DNA from: Hyphomicrobiaceae bacterium | GTDB lineage: Bacteria; Pseudomonadota; Alphaproteobacteria; Rhizobiales; Hyphomicrobiaceae | NCBI GenBank assembly: GCA_025351355.1 | Contig: JANXWC010000256.1 | Span: 18,174-82,173 of the forward strand | Direction: 5' to 3' | Length of the DNA: 64,000 nucleotides | In this document: positions 36,574 to 45,483 of the stretch, one piece after another | Position numbering within the stretch: position 1 is the first letter of the stretch | Layout of the letters: the number at the start of each line of letters is the position of its first letter | Position numbers and translations under genes: made by a program | The notes under the pieces: generated by a model | Database searches by the model: none | Told to the model about the DNA's origin: nothing | Seen by the model: the letters and a program-made list of their open reading frames with translations, nothing else

Positions 36574-37089
36574 TCACGGCCGCTCGGGTTCGCGCACCAG
36601 CCGCAACGCAGCCGCCAGCGAGACCGCGAAACTGCGGCGTTCGTCGCTGCCGAGATCGCGCGCAATCGGCCAGCGGCGGCCGCGATTAGCCAGCGCCAGA
36701 TCGACCGAACCGTCCGGCGCCTCGGTCGCTTCGAGACGCACCCAGGTTGCATTGAACCGCGCCAGGCTGCGCCGCTCGCCATTCGGCTTGAACCGTTGCA
36801 CGATCAGCGTGTCGCGCGTCACTTCGATCGTCTCGACAGCTTTGGCGGCTCGATAATTGAGTTTGAACGCCACATAAATCAGCGCCACGTCGAGACCAAA
36901 AAATCCCATCACCGGCCAGGCGCCGATGGTGATGAACACGATGCCCGCGACGAAACTCAGTCCGCCCAGCACGGCCATGAAGATTAAAAATCCGCCGCGC
37001 GATAGTGAGCGATGCGGCACCAGCGTTGCCCGAAATGGCAGTGCAGTAGGCACCGAACGGACTTGCGCTGCAGGGTCGTTCTCATCCAT
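36574..37089 (-). CDS. DUF2244 membrane protein
   Basis: I take the ATG at 37089 (MDENDPAAQV), giving 171 residues. Upstream in-frame starts have no better ribosome binding site. The family pattern is clear: FRATLVPHRSLSRGGF, a first membrane segment (FLIFMAVLGGLSFVAGIVF), a second (GFFGLDVALIYVAFKLNYR), then a cytoplasmic part with FNATWVRLE and a closing SDERRSFAVSLAAALR. The function of DUF2244 is unknown. In alphaproteobacteria it is commonly next to nth, as here, where the two genes are divergent with 113 bases between their starts. Confidence 0.88.
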   Translation of the reverse strand: MDENDPAAQVRSVPTALPFRATLVPHRSLSRGGFLIFMAVLGGLSFVAGIVFITIGAWPVMGFFGLDVALIYVAFKLNYRAAKAVETIEVTRDTLIVQRFKPNGERRSLARFNATWVRLEATEAPDGSVDLALANRGRRWPIARDLGSDERRSFAVSLAAALRLVREPERP

Positions 37090-37202
37090 CAGTAAACTAC
37101 CGATTGTGAAGGTTTCTGAGCCCGTCATCGACCGTGAACAGTTGCGATTGATGCGCAGTTCCAGCGCGACACCAGCGCGATGAGCGAATGAGTTGAGCAA
37201 AA

Positions 37203-38039
37203 ATGTCCAAAACTGTCAAAGCTGTCGGAACGTCGCATGCGGCTTCTCGACCTTCATCGCGCACCGCGTCGACGACACCATCCAAATCCACAACGGTGAC
37301 AACCGCAAAGAAAACGGAGACTGGCTCCGCCACGCGCAAAGTCGAGAAGTCAATGGCGCCGGCATCAGCCAAAGCGCCGCCGCGCAAGGGCGCAGCTAAA
37401 CGCACGGCCACTGAAATCGCAGCGATCTTCGCGCGTTTCGCCGCCGCTATGCCCGAACCGAAAGGCGAACTGGAGCACTCCAATCCATTCACACTGCTGG
37501 TCGCCGTTGTCCTCTCGGCACAGGCCACCGACGCCGGCGTTAACAAAGCCACCCGCGCGCTGTTTGCTTGCGCAGATACGCCACAAAAAATGCTCGATCT
37601 CGGCGAAGACGTGGTCCGCGATCATGTCAAGACCATCGGCCTGTTCCGCAACAAGGCCAAGAACGTAATCGCGCTCTCGCAACAACTGCTCCGCGATCAC
37701 AACGGCGAAGTCCCCGCTGAGCGCGACGCATTGACCGCCCTGCCAGGCGTCGGCCGCAAGACCGCCAACGTCGTGCTGAATATGGCGTTCGGCCACAAGA
37801 CCATGGCCGTCGACACCCACGTGTTCCGCGTCGCCCACCGCCTCGATATGTCGCTGGGCAACACACCCGAAGCCGTCGAGGACGACTTGATGCGCATCAT
37901 TCCCGATGCTTATCTGTTTCACGCCCACCATTGGCTGATCTTGCACGGTCGCTATACGTGCGTCGCACGGGCGCCCAAATGCGCAACCTGTCCCGTGGCC
38001 GACCTCTGCCGCTCAGTCGACAAATCGCTCCCGGCATAA
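37203..38039 (+). CDS. nth: Endonuclease III
   Basis: The 278-residue base-excision-repair glycosylase/AP lyase has Lys186 in the helix-hairpin-helix LPGVGRKTANV, Asp204 in VDTHVFRV, and the [4Fe-4S] loop Cys253, Cys260, Cys263, Cys269 with the exact C-x6-C-x2-C-x5-C spacing. It removes oxidised pyrimidines from DNA. The first 65 residues are a Lys/Ser/Thr/Ala-rich arm without counterpart in E. coli Nth. Internal ATGs (residue 51) could give a shorter form. It is divergent from the DUF2244 gene. Confidence 0.95.
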   Translation: MSKTVKAVGTSHAASRPSSRTASTTPSKSTTVTTAKKTETGSATRKVEKSMAPASAKAPPRKGAAKRTATEIAAIFARFAAAMPEPKGELEHSNPFTLLVAVVLSAQATDAGVNKATRALFACADTPQKMLDLGEDVVRDHVKTIGLFRNKAKNVIALSQQLLRDHNGEVPAERDALTALPGVGRKTANVVLNMAFGHKTMAVDTHVFRVAHRLDMSLGNTPEAVEDDLMRIIPDAYLFHAHHWLILHGRYTCVARAPKCATCPVADLCRSVDKSLPA

Positions 38040-38093
38040 CAATCTGTCCAAACAATTGAGAGTACCAACTTGCAACTCAGTCTCACTTGTTCT

Positions 38094-38203
38094 TCCCCCT
38101 CGATGGGGGAGTGCCAAACGCCGCCGGATTAGACCGGCCATCGCACAGCATACTACAACCACAAGGCCGGTCTAAACCGCTGGCGTTTTGGGGTGGGGGT
38201 GCC
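38094..38203. repeat. CCCCCTCGATGGGGG long hairpin element, copy 2
   Basis: TCCCCCTCGATGGGGGA starts the element. AAACGCC (38116-38122) pairs with GGCGTTT (38182-38188), and an inner 11-bp perfect pair TTAGACCGGCC (38129-38139) and GGCCGGTCTAA (38165-38175) extends the stem. It ends in GGGGTGGGGGTGCC. It shares ends with the element at 34966 but not the interior. It lies in the nth to aminotransferase gap. Confidence 0.88.
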
Positions 38204-38334
38204 AAGGCCGCAAGCATCAAGCCAAAGCTGGCCCGCCACCGTGTTCTGCGAACAATGGCTAGTTCGGCACTTGTCGCCTACATTGCATCCTGTCAGCGTT
38301 CCCTGTCACCAACTGAACTTTCTCGAGGGTTTGC

Positions 38335-39519
38335 ATGTCCGTAGCCAATGGCCGCCAATTCCTATCCATTCCCGGTCCCACCAATGTGCCCGACGTCGTG
38401 TTGCAGGCCATGATGCGGCCCGCCGTCGATATCTATACCGGCCCCCTCGTTGCCATGACGGACGCCCTGCTCGCCGACCTCAAGAAGATTTTCCGCACCC
38501 AGGGCAACACCTATATTTATGCGGCCAACGGCCACGGTGGCTGGGAAGCAGCGCTCAGTAACGTACTATCGCGCGGCGACCACGTGTTGGCGCTGGAGAG
38601 TGGACGCTTCGCGCTGGGCTGGGCCGAGATGGCCAAGGTGATGGGCGCCGAAATAGAAGTATTGCCCGGCGAATGGCATCGCGCCGTGGCGCCGGCAGCC
38701 GTCGAAGCACGACTGGCCGCCGACAAATCTCATCGCATCAAGGCGATCATGGTCGTCCAGGTCGACACGGCATCCGGCGTCGTCAACGACATCGCAGCCA
38801 TTCGGCGCGCCATCGACGCCGCGAAACATCCGGCCCTGCTGATGGTTGATTGCGTCGCGTCCCTGGGCTGCATGCCATTCGAAATGGACGCCTGGGGCGT
38901 CGACGTCGCGATGGCCGGTTCGCAGAAGGGGTTGATGACGCCGCCGGGCTTGGCGTTTGTCGCCTCCGGTCCCCGCGCCGAAGCCGTCCACAAGACCGCT
39001 AACATGAAAACTCACTACTGGGATTGGACGTTTCGTCAGGGCCCCGAGCATTATCAGAAATATTGCGGCACCCCGCCTGAACATTTGCTCTTTGCGCAGC
39101 GCGCCGCTCTCGACATGCTGCTCGCCGAAGGCCTCGAGGCGGCTTGGCACCGCCATGCCCTACTTGCCCGCGCCACGCACGCAGCCGTCGCCGCATGGTC
39201 CGAAGGCCAGGTGCTGGCGTTTAACGTTCGTGATCCCCGCGAACGCGCGATGTCGATTACCAACGTGCGTGTCAACGGCATCAACAGCGCGCTGCTGACT
39301 GACTACACGCGTGAAAAGTGCGGTGTGACGCTCGGTCTCGGCATCGGCGGCTACGAAGGCAAAGCGTTTCGCATCGCTCACATGGGGCACACCAACGCGC
39401 CGATGGTGTTGGGCACGCTCGGCGCCATCGAGATGGGCTTGAAGGCGCTGAAAATCCCGCACGGATCAGGTGGCGTCAACGCCGCCATCGATAGCTTAGC
39501 GGCAGCCGTGCCGGCATGA
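38335..39519 (+). CDS. Serine--glyoxylate aminotransferase (class V)
   Basis: The 394-residue PLP enzyme has the class-V lysine Lys198 in AGSQKGLMTPPG, the aspartate of LMVDCVASLG that holds the pyridine nitrogen, and the N-terminal IPGPTNVPDVVLQAM. The pattern THYWDWTFRQG followed by YCGTPPEHLLFA is typical of serine-glyoxylate aminotransferases. The reaction makes glycine and hydroxypyruvate from serine and glyoxylate, a step in photorespiration or the serine cycle. The next gene, an MFS transporter, begins within its stop codon (ATGA overlap), so the two are very likely cotranscribed. Alanine-glyoxylate activity is a close alternative. Confidence 0.88.
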   Translation: MSVANGRQFLSIPGPTNVPDVVLQAMMRPAVDIYTGPLVAMTDALLADLKKIFRTQGNTYIYAANGHGGWEAALSNVLSRGDHVLALESGRFALGWAEMAKVMGAEIEVLPGEWHRAVAPAAVEARLAADKSHRIKAIMVVQVDTASGVVNDIAAIRRAIDAAKHPALLMVDCVASLGCMPFEMDAWGVDVAMAGSQKGLMTPPGLAFVASGPRAEAVHKTANMKTHYWDWTFRQGPEHYQKYCGTPPEHLLFAQRAALDMLLAEGLEAAWHRHALLARATHAAVAAWSEGQVLAFNVRDPRERAMSITNVRVNGINSALLTDYTREKCGVTLGLGIGGYEGKAFRIAHMGHTNAPMVLGTLGAIEMGLKALKIPHGSGGVNAAIDSLAAAVPA

Positions 39520-40718
39520 GCGAAGCGACGCTTGCGCCTGCGGCCGAAGCGCGCCTCACGCTGTTCGCGCTGTCGCTCGGCAATTTCGTGGTTGGCATTG
39601 CCGCCTTTGTCGTGCTGGGCTTGATGAGCACGATTACGCGCAGCCTCGCCATCGATCCGTCGGCGGGCGCAAACTTGCTCACTTATTATGCCGTCGCCTA
39701 TGCCATCGGCTCGCCGCTGCTGATTGCCATTACCGGCCGTTGGCCGCGCCGCATGGTGGTAGCCGGCGCCATGCTGCTCGTCGCCGTCGGTTCGCTGGCC
39801 TGTGCCCTCGCTCCCTCGCTCGGCGGCATGGAGTTGGCCCGCATCGTCACCGCGTTCGGCGGTGGGCTCTACAGCCCTGCCGCGTCGGCCGTCGCCGTAT
39901 CGCTGGTGCCGCTCGAACGCCGCGGCTGGGCCCTCTCTCGTGTCTTCATTGGCTTTACCGCCGCGCAGGGTATCGGCAATCCAATCGGCGCCTGGCTCGG
40001 CTATACTTTCGGCTGGCAAAGCGCGTTCCTGCTTGTCGGCGCACTCGCCGTCGTCATGGCGCTGGCGCTGTGGCGTATCGTGCCGGCAGCCACGCCGTTT
40101 CGTCCCACATCGCTAAGTGAATTGGCGCGCATCCTCACCACGCCGCACATGCTGGTCGCGCTTCTATTCACTGTCTTCTACGTCGGCGCCGGCTACACCA
40201 CGTTGACCTATCTCACCTTGATCCTTGAGACGCGCCTCGGCATGTCCGGCACCGGCATTTCTATCGTACTCGCCATTTACGGTGGCATGGCCTTCGTCGC
40301 CGCAGTGATCAGCGGCTGGCTCACCGACACCTTCCGCCCATCACGCATCCTGCTCGTGCTATGCCTGCTATTGGCAATCCTGATGCCGCTAGTGACGCAA
40401 GGCCCGACCGATTTAGTTTTGGCCACCCTTGTACTGGCTATGTGGTCGCTTTGCAGCTGGTCGCATTTCACCGCTCAGCAGTCGCGCCTGGTCCGCATCA
40501 ACCCGGCCTACGCGCAACTGCTGCTCGCCCTCAATGCCTCCATGCTCTACATCGGCATCGCCACCGGCTCGCTGCTCGCTTCCAAGCTGCTGCCCATCCC
40601 GGAATTCATGGGGCTGGCGATCGGCGCTGATGTGTTGCTCGCACTCGCGGTCATCATCTTGGTTATTGGCGACCGCATGATCCGCCGCCGCCGTGATCCC
40701 ATCTCCGACCAAGCGTAA
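39516..40718 (+). CDS. MFS transporter (DHA1/AraJ-like)
   Basis: The 400-residue protein has 12 predicted membrane segments and the antiporter motif C-like region (ITGRWPRRMVVAGAMLLVAV after TM2, GGGLYSPAASAVAVSLVP in TM4, GNPIGAWLGYTFGWQSAF in TM5), as seen in DHA1 exporters and AraJ. It probably exports a small molecule with proton exchange. Its ATG overlaps the stop of the aminotransferase gene, which implies coupled translation. The substrate is unknown, though an amino acid or organic acid would fit the partner. Confidence 0.82.
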   Translation: MSEATLAPAAEARLTLFALSLGNFVVGIAAFVVLGLMSTITRSLAIDPSAGANLLTYYAVAYAIGSPLLIAITGRWPRRMVVAGAMLLVAVGSLACALAPSLGGMELARIVTAFGGGLYSPAASAVAVSLVPLERRGWALSRVFIGFTAAQGIGNPIGAWLGYTFGWQSAFLLVGALAVVMALALWRIVPAATPFRPTSLSELARILTTPHMLVALLFTVFYVGAGYTTLTYLTLILETRLGMSGTGISIVLAIYGGMAFVAAVISGWLTDTFRPSRILLVLCLLLAILMPLVTQGPTDLVLATLVLAMWSLCSWSHFTAQQSRLVRINPAYAQLLLALNASMLYIGIATGSLLASKLLPIPEFMGLAIGADVLLALAVIILVIGDRMIRRRRDPISDQA

Positions 40719-40752
40719 TACTGTCAGCTCTTGTCCGCCCTTCGCTTTATAA

Positions 40753-40788
40753 AAAAGGCCGCTCCGCACTTATGCGAAACGGCCTTTT
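40753..40788. terminator. Bidirectional intrinsic terminator
   Basis: AAAAGGCCG (40753-40761) pairs with CGGCCTTTT (40780-40788) around an inner CGCA/TGCG stem. The A-run and T-run on the two sides let it work in both directions. It sits between the convergent MFS and HU genes and would serve both. Confidence 0.9.
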
Positions 40789-40818
40789 GCAGATGCAAAA
40801 ACTCTCAGACGCGTTGCG

Positions 40819-41163
40819 TCACACCTGCTCTTTGAGTTCCTTGGCTGCCCGGAAGGCAACTTTCTTGGAGGCCTTGATCTTGATCGCTTCGCCGGTGGCG
40901 GGGTTGCGACCCATGCGTGCGGCGCGCTTGCGCACCTGCAGAATGCCGAGGCCCGACATGCGAATGCGCGCACCCTTCTTGAGGTGTTTGGTGACCATGC
41001 CAACGAAATCCTCGAGCAACTGGTTAGCTTGCTTCTTCGGCATTTCGTGGACTTCTGCGAGCGCAGCCCCGATATGACGGAGCGTCACGGTCTCGGCCTT
41101 CACCACCGCTTTTGCGGCTGGTTTCATTGCCTTCTTGGCAGGTTTTGCGGGCTTTACAGCCAT
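40819..41163 (-). CDS. HU-family DNA-binding protein with Lys/Pro/Ala-rich N-terminal arm
   Basis: The ATG at 41163 has AGGAC upstream and gives 114 residues. The first 27 residues are almost only Lys, Pro, Ala and Val (MAVKPAKPAKKAMKPAAKAV), a histone-H1-like arm. Then follows a complete HU/IHF fold with LLEDFVGMVTKHLKKGARIR, the DNA-binding arm GRNPATGEAIKIKASKKVAF and a basic end. It would bend or coat DNA as a nucleoid protein. Members with such arms are common in Bradyrhizobium-like bacteria. The arm may add non-specific DNA binding. Confidence 0.9.
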   Translation of the reverse strand: MAVKPAKPAKKAMKPAAKAVVKAETVTLRHIGAALAEVHEMPKKQANQLLEDFVGMVTKHLKKGARIRMSGLGILQVRKRAARMGRNPATGEAIKIKASKKVAFRAAKELKEQV

Positions 41164-41442
41164 GAGTGGATGTCCTGTTTTTAACAAAAGAACGTGTGTG
41201 ATGTCGTGGATTGCTCGGAAAATCAAGCGTTTCTTTGATGTAACGACGAAGTTACACCCGATTTTGCTGTATTTTATGCTTTCGAAGCGTTCACGAACCA
41301 GAAGTCCACAGCGCGGCACTGTTTGTCGCATCACTCGGCAACGCTGCTCGGCGCGACACGTACTTGACGCAACAACACTTGTGCCGTCATGACAGCTCGC
41401 ACATTTCACCTGTGATCGCTCAATCGCCTATCGGAGTTTCTC

Positions 41443-42558
41443 ATGACGCCGCGCCTGTTTTCGCCCATCGCACTTGGCGGTCTTGCTTTGTCCAACCGTC
41501 TCGTTGTTGCCCCCATGTGCCAGTATTCTGCTGATGATGGATCGGCCACGCCGTGGCACCTTTTGCATCTCGGCACTTTAGCCAATTCGGGTGCGGGACT
41601 GCTCATCCTTGAAGCGACCGCAGTGCAGCGCGAAGGGCGCATTACACACGGCTGTCTCGGTCTCTATTCCGACGCCAACGAAGCCGCCTTGCGACCCGTG
41701 CTCGAGGCTTGCCGCAAGTACGGCTCTGCAAAACTCGGCATTCAGCTGGGCCACGCCGGGCGCAAGGCGTCATCCAAGCGCCCTTGGGAAGGCAAGACGA
41801 TGCAGGACCCCTGCGACGCCGCTGATGCGTGGCCGACGTTGGCGCCTTCTGCCCTGGCCATGACTGGCCATCAGGTGCCGGCCGCCATGTCGCTCGAAGA
41901 TCTCGCCGATACCCGCCGCGCGTTCGTCGATGCTGTCAAACGCTCGGAACGCCTTGGCTTGGAGTTGATCGAGCTGCACGCAGCCCACGGCTACCTGCTG
42001 CATACGTTTCTGTCACCGCTCTCGAACACGCGCACCGATGCCTACGGCGGCAGCCTTGCCAATCGCATGCGCTTCCCGTTGGAGGTGTTCGCGGCCTGCC
42101 GCGCCGTTTGGCCTGCACACAAGCCGCTCGGCATTCGTGTCTCAGCAATCGATTGGGTCGATGGCGGCCTCACGCTTGACGAAAGTGTCGAGTTTGCACG
42201 CGAGATCAAGAAGCTCGGTTGCGACTTCATCGACGTCTCCTCGGGTGGTATCAATCCGACGGCGCGCGTCGTCGTTGGTCCGGGCTACCAGGTGCCGTTC
42301 GCCGAGCGCATCAAACACGCCAGCGGCCTGCCGACGATGGCCGTCGGCATGATCACCGACGCGCGCCAAGCCGAAGCCATTCTCGCCGAAGACAAGGCCG
42401 ATATGATCTCGGTGGCGCGCGCTTTCCTCGATGATCCGCATTGGGGATGGCACGCCGCCTACACGCTCGGTGCCGAAGTCCATTTGCCGCCTCAATACCG
42501 GCGCGCCGGTCTCAAAATTTGGACCCCGGCCGAACGTCACGCCAAAGCGCAGCGATAG
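41443..42558 (+). CDS. NADH:flavin oxidoreductase, Old Yellow Enzyme family (YqjM-like)
   Basis: The 371-residue FMN enzyme belongs to the thermophilic-like or YqjM subgroup, shown by Cys26 in VVAPMCQYSA, which tunes the flavin. The histidine pair region IQLGHAGRKA and LIELHAAHGYLLHTFLSP, and the family signature SPLSNTRTDAYGGSLANRMRF, are present. GMITDARQAEAILAEDKADM is near the phosphate-binding loop. It reduces activated C=C bonds or xenobiotics with NAD(P)H. The physiological substrate is unknown. It is followed by a hairpin repeat element rather than an operon partner. Confidence 0.92.
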   Translation: MTPRLFSPIALGGLALSNRLVVAPMCQYSADDGSATPWHLLHLGTLANSGAGLLILEATAVQREGRITHGCLGLYSDANEAALRPVLEACRKYGSAKLGIQLGHAGRKASSKRPWEGKTMQDPCDAADAWPTLAPSALAMTGHQVPAAMSLEDLADTRRAFVDAVKRSERLGLELIELHAAHGYLLHTFLSPLSNTRTDAYGGSLANRMRFPLEVFAACRAVWPAHKPLGIRVSAIDWVDGGLTLDESVEFAREIKKLGCDFIDVSSGGINPTARVVVGPGYQVPFAERIKHASGLPTMAVGMITDARQAEAILAEDKADMISVARAFLDDPHWGWHAAYTLGAEVHLPPQYRRAGLKIWTPAERHAKAQR

Positions 42559-42609
42559 CAGCGATCGCGACTATCCGGGAAGTCTATCGCCCCCAACCAC
42601 ACGCGTTTT

Positions 42610-42661
42610 CCCGGAAAATTCTTGGCGCGAAGCGCGAAGAATTTATCCGGGATCTTGACCC
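42610..42661. repeat. ATCCGGGATCTT hairpin element, copy 2
   Basis: CCCGGA (42610-42615) and TCCGGG (42646-42651) enclose AATTCTT (42617-42623) and AAGAATT (42637-42643) with CGC/GCG at the tip. The following ATCTTGACCC resembles the end of the element at 30175-30224. It lies in the 235-base gap between the OYE gene and the MaoC gene. Confidence 0.82.
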
Positions 42662-42793
42662 GTCGACGACGGAAACGACTGTCGAACGGATGTTTTCAGC
42701 AATTGACCTGGAGAGATCCCGCCGCGCCGAATGGCGCTGCGGTTTCCTGGAAGACCCGAGTGCCTTATGCCGCGTTCCGATATCCGTCGCTGA

Positions 42794-43837
42794 TCATTGT
42801 CGCCGCTCGACGAACACCTGTCCCGTGAACCGGTAAACGATTTCGCCGCGCTGATTGCGACCCTCGGCCTGCGAAACAATCAGGCCACGCGTCGGCCGCG
42901 ACTGGAGTTCGCGTTTCTCGACCACCTTGTTGCGGAACTCGATATGATCGCCTACCAGCACCGGTCGCAACCAGGCCATGTTGCGAAACCCAGGCGACGG
43001 CCCCCATTGTGCCAGCTGCGTTCCTGCCGCGCGCATTCGCTCTTCATGCAATTGCCGCGCCCGCACGACATGCCGAATGAACACCGCCGCCGTGTGCCAA
43101 CCGCTGGCTGCGAGTCCGCCAAAAAGTGATTTCTTCCCGGCTTCCTCGTCTAGATGAAACGGCTGTGGATCGAATTCCCGTGCAAAGTCGATGATCTCTT
43201 TGCGCTCAAAAGTGTGGCCGCCAATGTCGCGAACTTCACCGACCACGATATCTTCGAAATAATTCCCGCGCTGCGTCTCTTCTGCGGTCGCAGCCTCGTC
43301 CCACAGCGTCGCAGTCGCGCTCGGCGCCGTTTTGGTCTTTTCCAAGACGACTGCGGCTGCGGCGACACCCGGTGTCCGTCGCCGCATCAGTTGGTTGGTC
43401 GTCGCTTCCAGCACTGTAAAGCCGTGCTGGTCGAGAACATCGAACCGCATTTTTGAAATCCCAACATCCGGTCGCGATTGCAGGTCTCGGCTTTCCAGTA
43501 CTGAGATACGCACCGACAACGTGTCGCCCGGTCGCACCGGTCGCAACCACTTGCCCTCATCCAGTCCGGGCGATCCCAGCGACGTCGAGCGCAGCAGGAA
43601 ATGGTCGCACAAGAGCCGCATCATCACCGCGCATGAATGAAACCCGCTCGCACACAGGCCGCCGACTATTGAGTTCCTGGCTGCCTCCTCGTCCAGGTGC
43701 ATCGGTTGTGGATCGAAAGCTGCCGCGAACGCCTTGATCTCCTCCCGCGACACGACCTGTGCGCCTGCCGTCATGCTTGCTCCCGGCAGCAGGTCCTCGT
43801 GATAGAAAATGCCGTTCGGCGATGGTCTGAGTTGCAC
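42794..43837 (-). CDS. Double hot-dog MaoC-family dehydratase
   Basis: The GTG at 43837 has GGAACA upstream and gives 347 residues. Two MaoC/R-hydratase hot-dog domains are fused: the first with FDPQPMHLDEEAARNSIVGG (near residues 41-60) and the second with FDPQPFHLDEEAGKKSLFGG (near residues 217-236). Both keep the catalytic Asp and His of the D-x4-H motif and the Gly-Gly that follows, and both end in LRPVRPGDTLS or LRPVLVGDHIE. Such pairs hydrate enoyl-CoA esters or serve in methylated-acid breakdown. Retention of both active sites is notable because fused MaoC proteins often keep only one. Confidence 0.87.
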   Translation of the reverse strand: MQLRPSPNGIFYHEDLLPGASMTAGAQVVSREEIKAFAAAFDPQPMHLDEEAARNSIVGGLCASGFHSCAVMMRLLCDHFLLRSTSLGSPGLDEGKWLRPVRPGDTLSVRISVLESRDLQSRPDVGISKMRFDVLDQHGFTVLEATTNQLMRRRTPGVAAAAVVLEKTKTAPSATATLWDEAATAEETQRGNYFEDIVVGEVRDIGGHTFERKEIIDFAREFDPQPFHLDEEAGKKSLFGGLAASGWHTAAVFIRHVVRARQLHEERMRAAGTQLAQWGPSPGFRNMAWLRPVLVGDHIEFRNKVVEKRELQSRPTRGLIVSQAEGRNQRGEIVYRFTGQVFVERRQ

Positions 43838-44045
43838 CTTGAAATGTTCCTGTGTGATTTTCCTTGCATTCCAGCAGACGAAGTTCTCTCATACGCTATC
43901 GGCGCCGCGCCCGCTGTGCGTCACGTCGCGTCAATCGGCATGCATGCAATGCCTGAAAATGCCGCTGCAAGTCCGACACATGCGCGTCTCACGTGCGTAC
44001 CCGGTTTGAACTGTTGTCAGTCCCCGATTCTCAAGTGGTCCAACC

Positions 44046-44921
44046 ATGGTTGTACATATGCCGGCAGTTGAACAAGTGGATGTCTTTTGTGTCGGATCGC
44101 GCGGCGGCAATCCGGCCCCCGTTGTGCTCGATGCCGATCGGTTGACCTCCGACGAGATGCGCGGCATCGCCGCGGAATTCGGCCTCGAAGCCGGATTTGT
44201 TATGGCACCCTCGGACGCGCGCAAGGCCGATCTCCAATATCGTTTCTTCGTGCCGTTGGCCGAAATGGATATGTGCGGTCATGGCACTCTTGGCACGACC
44301 TGGTTGCTCGCCCACAAAGGTCAATTGAAGCCGGGCGAGGTCCGCATTGAGACGAAAAGCGGCATCGTCCGCGGCCGCATTTCAGACAATGGCGCCGTGG
44401 CCATTTCTCAACCACCGGCCACGATTTCGGTGATTGACGCGCACCATCGCAATGGTCTCATTGACGTGCTCGGCATTGCCGAGCGCGATTTACTCGATTT
44501 ACCGCTGCTGAACGCCACTACGTCGCGCACCAAAACGCTCATCCCGCTAGCGTCACCCGTTGTGCTCAATGATCTCAAGCCGGATTTCGCACGCCTTAAA
44601 AATCTGTGCGACGAGATCGGTTCCACTGGCCTTTATCCGTTCGCTTGTGATTTGGAAGACGAGCGCACCTATCATGCCCGTCAATTCCCCGCCGCCTCCG
44701 GTTATCCCGAAGATGCAGCGACCGGCGTTGCTGCCACCGCACTGCTTTACGGCCTCAAACACTGGGGTCTGATCGGTCTTCGTCGCACCATCCGCGTTCG
44801 CCAAGGCGACGCCATGGGCCGTCCGTCACGCATGGCTGTCACCTTGGCCGAACCGTCCGACGCGTCCGCTGGTTGCTGGCTGTCCGGCGAAGTGCGCCTG
44901 TCAGAAATTGCGCGTCACTGA
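44046..44921 (+). CDS. PhzF-family isomerase
   Basis: The 291-residue protein (start at 44046, or the second ATG at 44058) is a PhzF-type diaminopimelate-epimerase fold. The catalytic glutamate is in GLEAGFV, MDMCGHGTLGTTW is the first-domain signature and YPEDAATGVAATAL the second. Characterised members isomerise allylic substrates, but most, including this one, have no known substrate. No phenazine genes are near it, so a phenazine role is unlikely. Confidence 0.9.
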   Translation: MVVHMPAVEQVDVFCVGSRGGNPAPVVLDADRLTSDEMRGIAAEFGLEAGFVMAPSDARKADLQYRFFVPLAEMDMCGHGTLGTTWLLAHKGQLKPGEVRIETKSGIVRGRISDNGAVAISQPPATISVIDAHHRNGLIDVLGIAERDLLDLPLLNATTSRTKTLIPLASPVVLNDLKPDFARLKNLCDEIGSTGLYPFACDLEDERTYHARQFPAASGYPEDAATGVAATALLYGLKHWGLIGLRRTIRVRQGDAMGRPSRMAVTLAEPSDASAGCWLSGEVRLSEIARH

Positions 44922-45039
44922 TTTCTTTCTTCCCGTCGTTGGCGGGGAGAAGGTGCCTGAAAGGCGGATGAGCGGCAACGGCAGGTACGTACGGAATGAC
45001 CGGGCTTTCGAAGCCTGCTGCCGGCCAATCGGCCACAAA

Positions 45040-45345
45040 TCACCAGGCGCAATTCAGCGCGGCGACTTCCTTCTTCATCTTTTCGGCCGTTTCCTTGCAG
45101 GTCGCATCCAGCTTGGCCTTGCCCTCTGGCGTTGCCGCGACGGCAATCCAGTTGGTCTTGGTCTGTGTGATGGCCGCCGTGACCGTCGCCTGTTGATCAG
45201 CTGGCACCTTCGCCGCGATGCAGCCCTGATACGTCTTCAGAAACGCATCGCAACTGGCGACGCCGACATCTTGGGCCGATGCCGTTACAAATGGCGTGGT
45301 CAGAACGGCGAAACCAGTCGCCAATGCTAAGCTCAACAGGCGCAT
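45040..45345 (-). CDS. Small secreted protein of unknown function
   Basis: GGAGG lies five bases before the ATG at 45345, which gives 101 residues. The first 24 residues are a signal peptide (MRLLSLALATGFAVLTTPFV onward, cleavage after ASA). The mature part has three cysteines (ASCDAFLKTYQGCIAAKVP and LDATCKETAEKM, with one more near the end in LNCAW) and is helical. I do not recognise a named family. Proteins with this cysteine layout are frequent as hypothetical periplasmic proteins in rhizobia. Confidence 0.7.
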   Translation of the reverse strand: MRLLSLALATGFAVLTTPFVTASAQDVGVASCDAFLKTYQGCIAAKVPADQQATVTAAITQTKTNWIAVAATPEGKAKLDATCKETAEKMKKEVAALNCAW

Positions 45346-45483
45346 CATAGCCTCCGCGGGCAATTGCTTGGTGACGCACTCATGCGCGTCGCCGACTGCT
45401 TAGTTGATTCGTCGCCTTCAGCCTACGCCGCGGATGCCGGCCTGTTGGCAATCGCGCACGCGGTTATGATCAAGCGCACAGCA

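Noticed and set aside
44046..44921. Phenazine biosynthesis gene phzF
   Set aside because: Only the PhzF fold is present. No other phenazine genes are in the window, so only the family name is justified.
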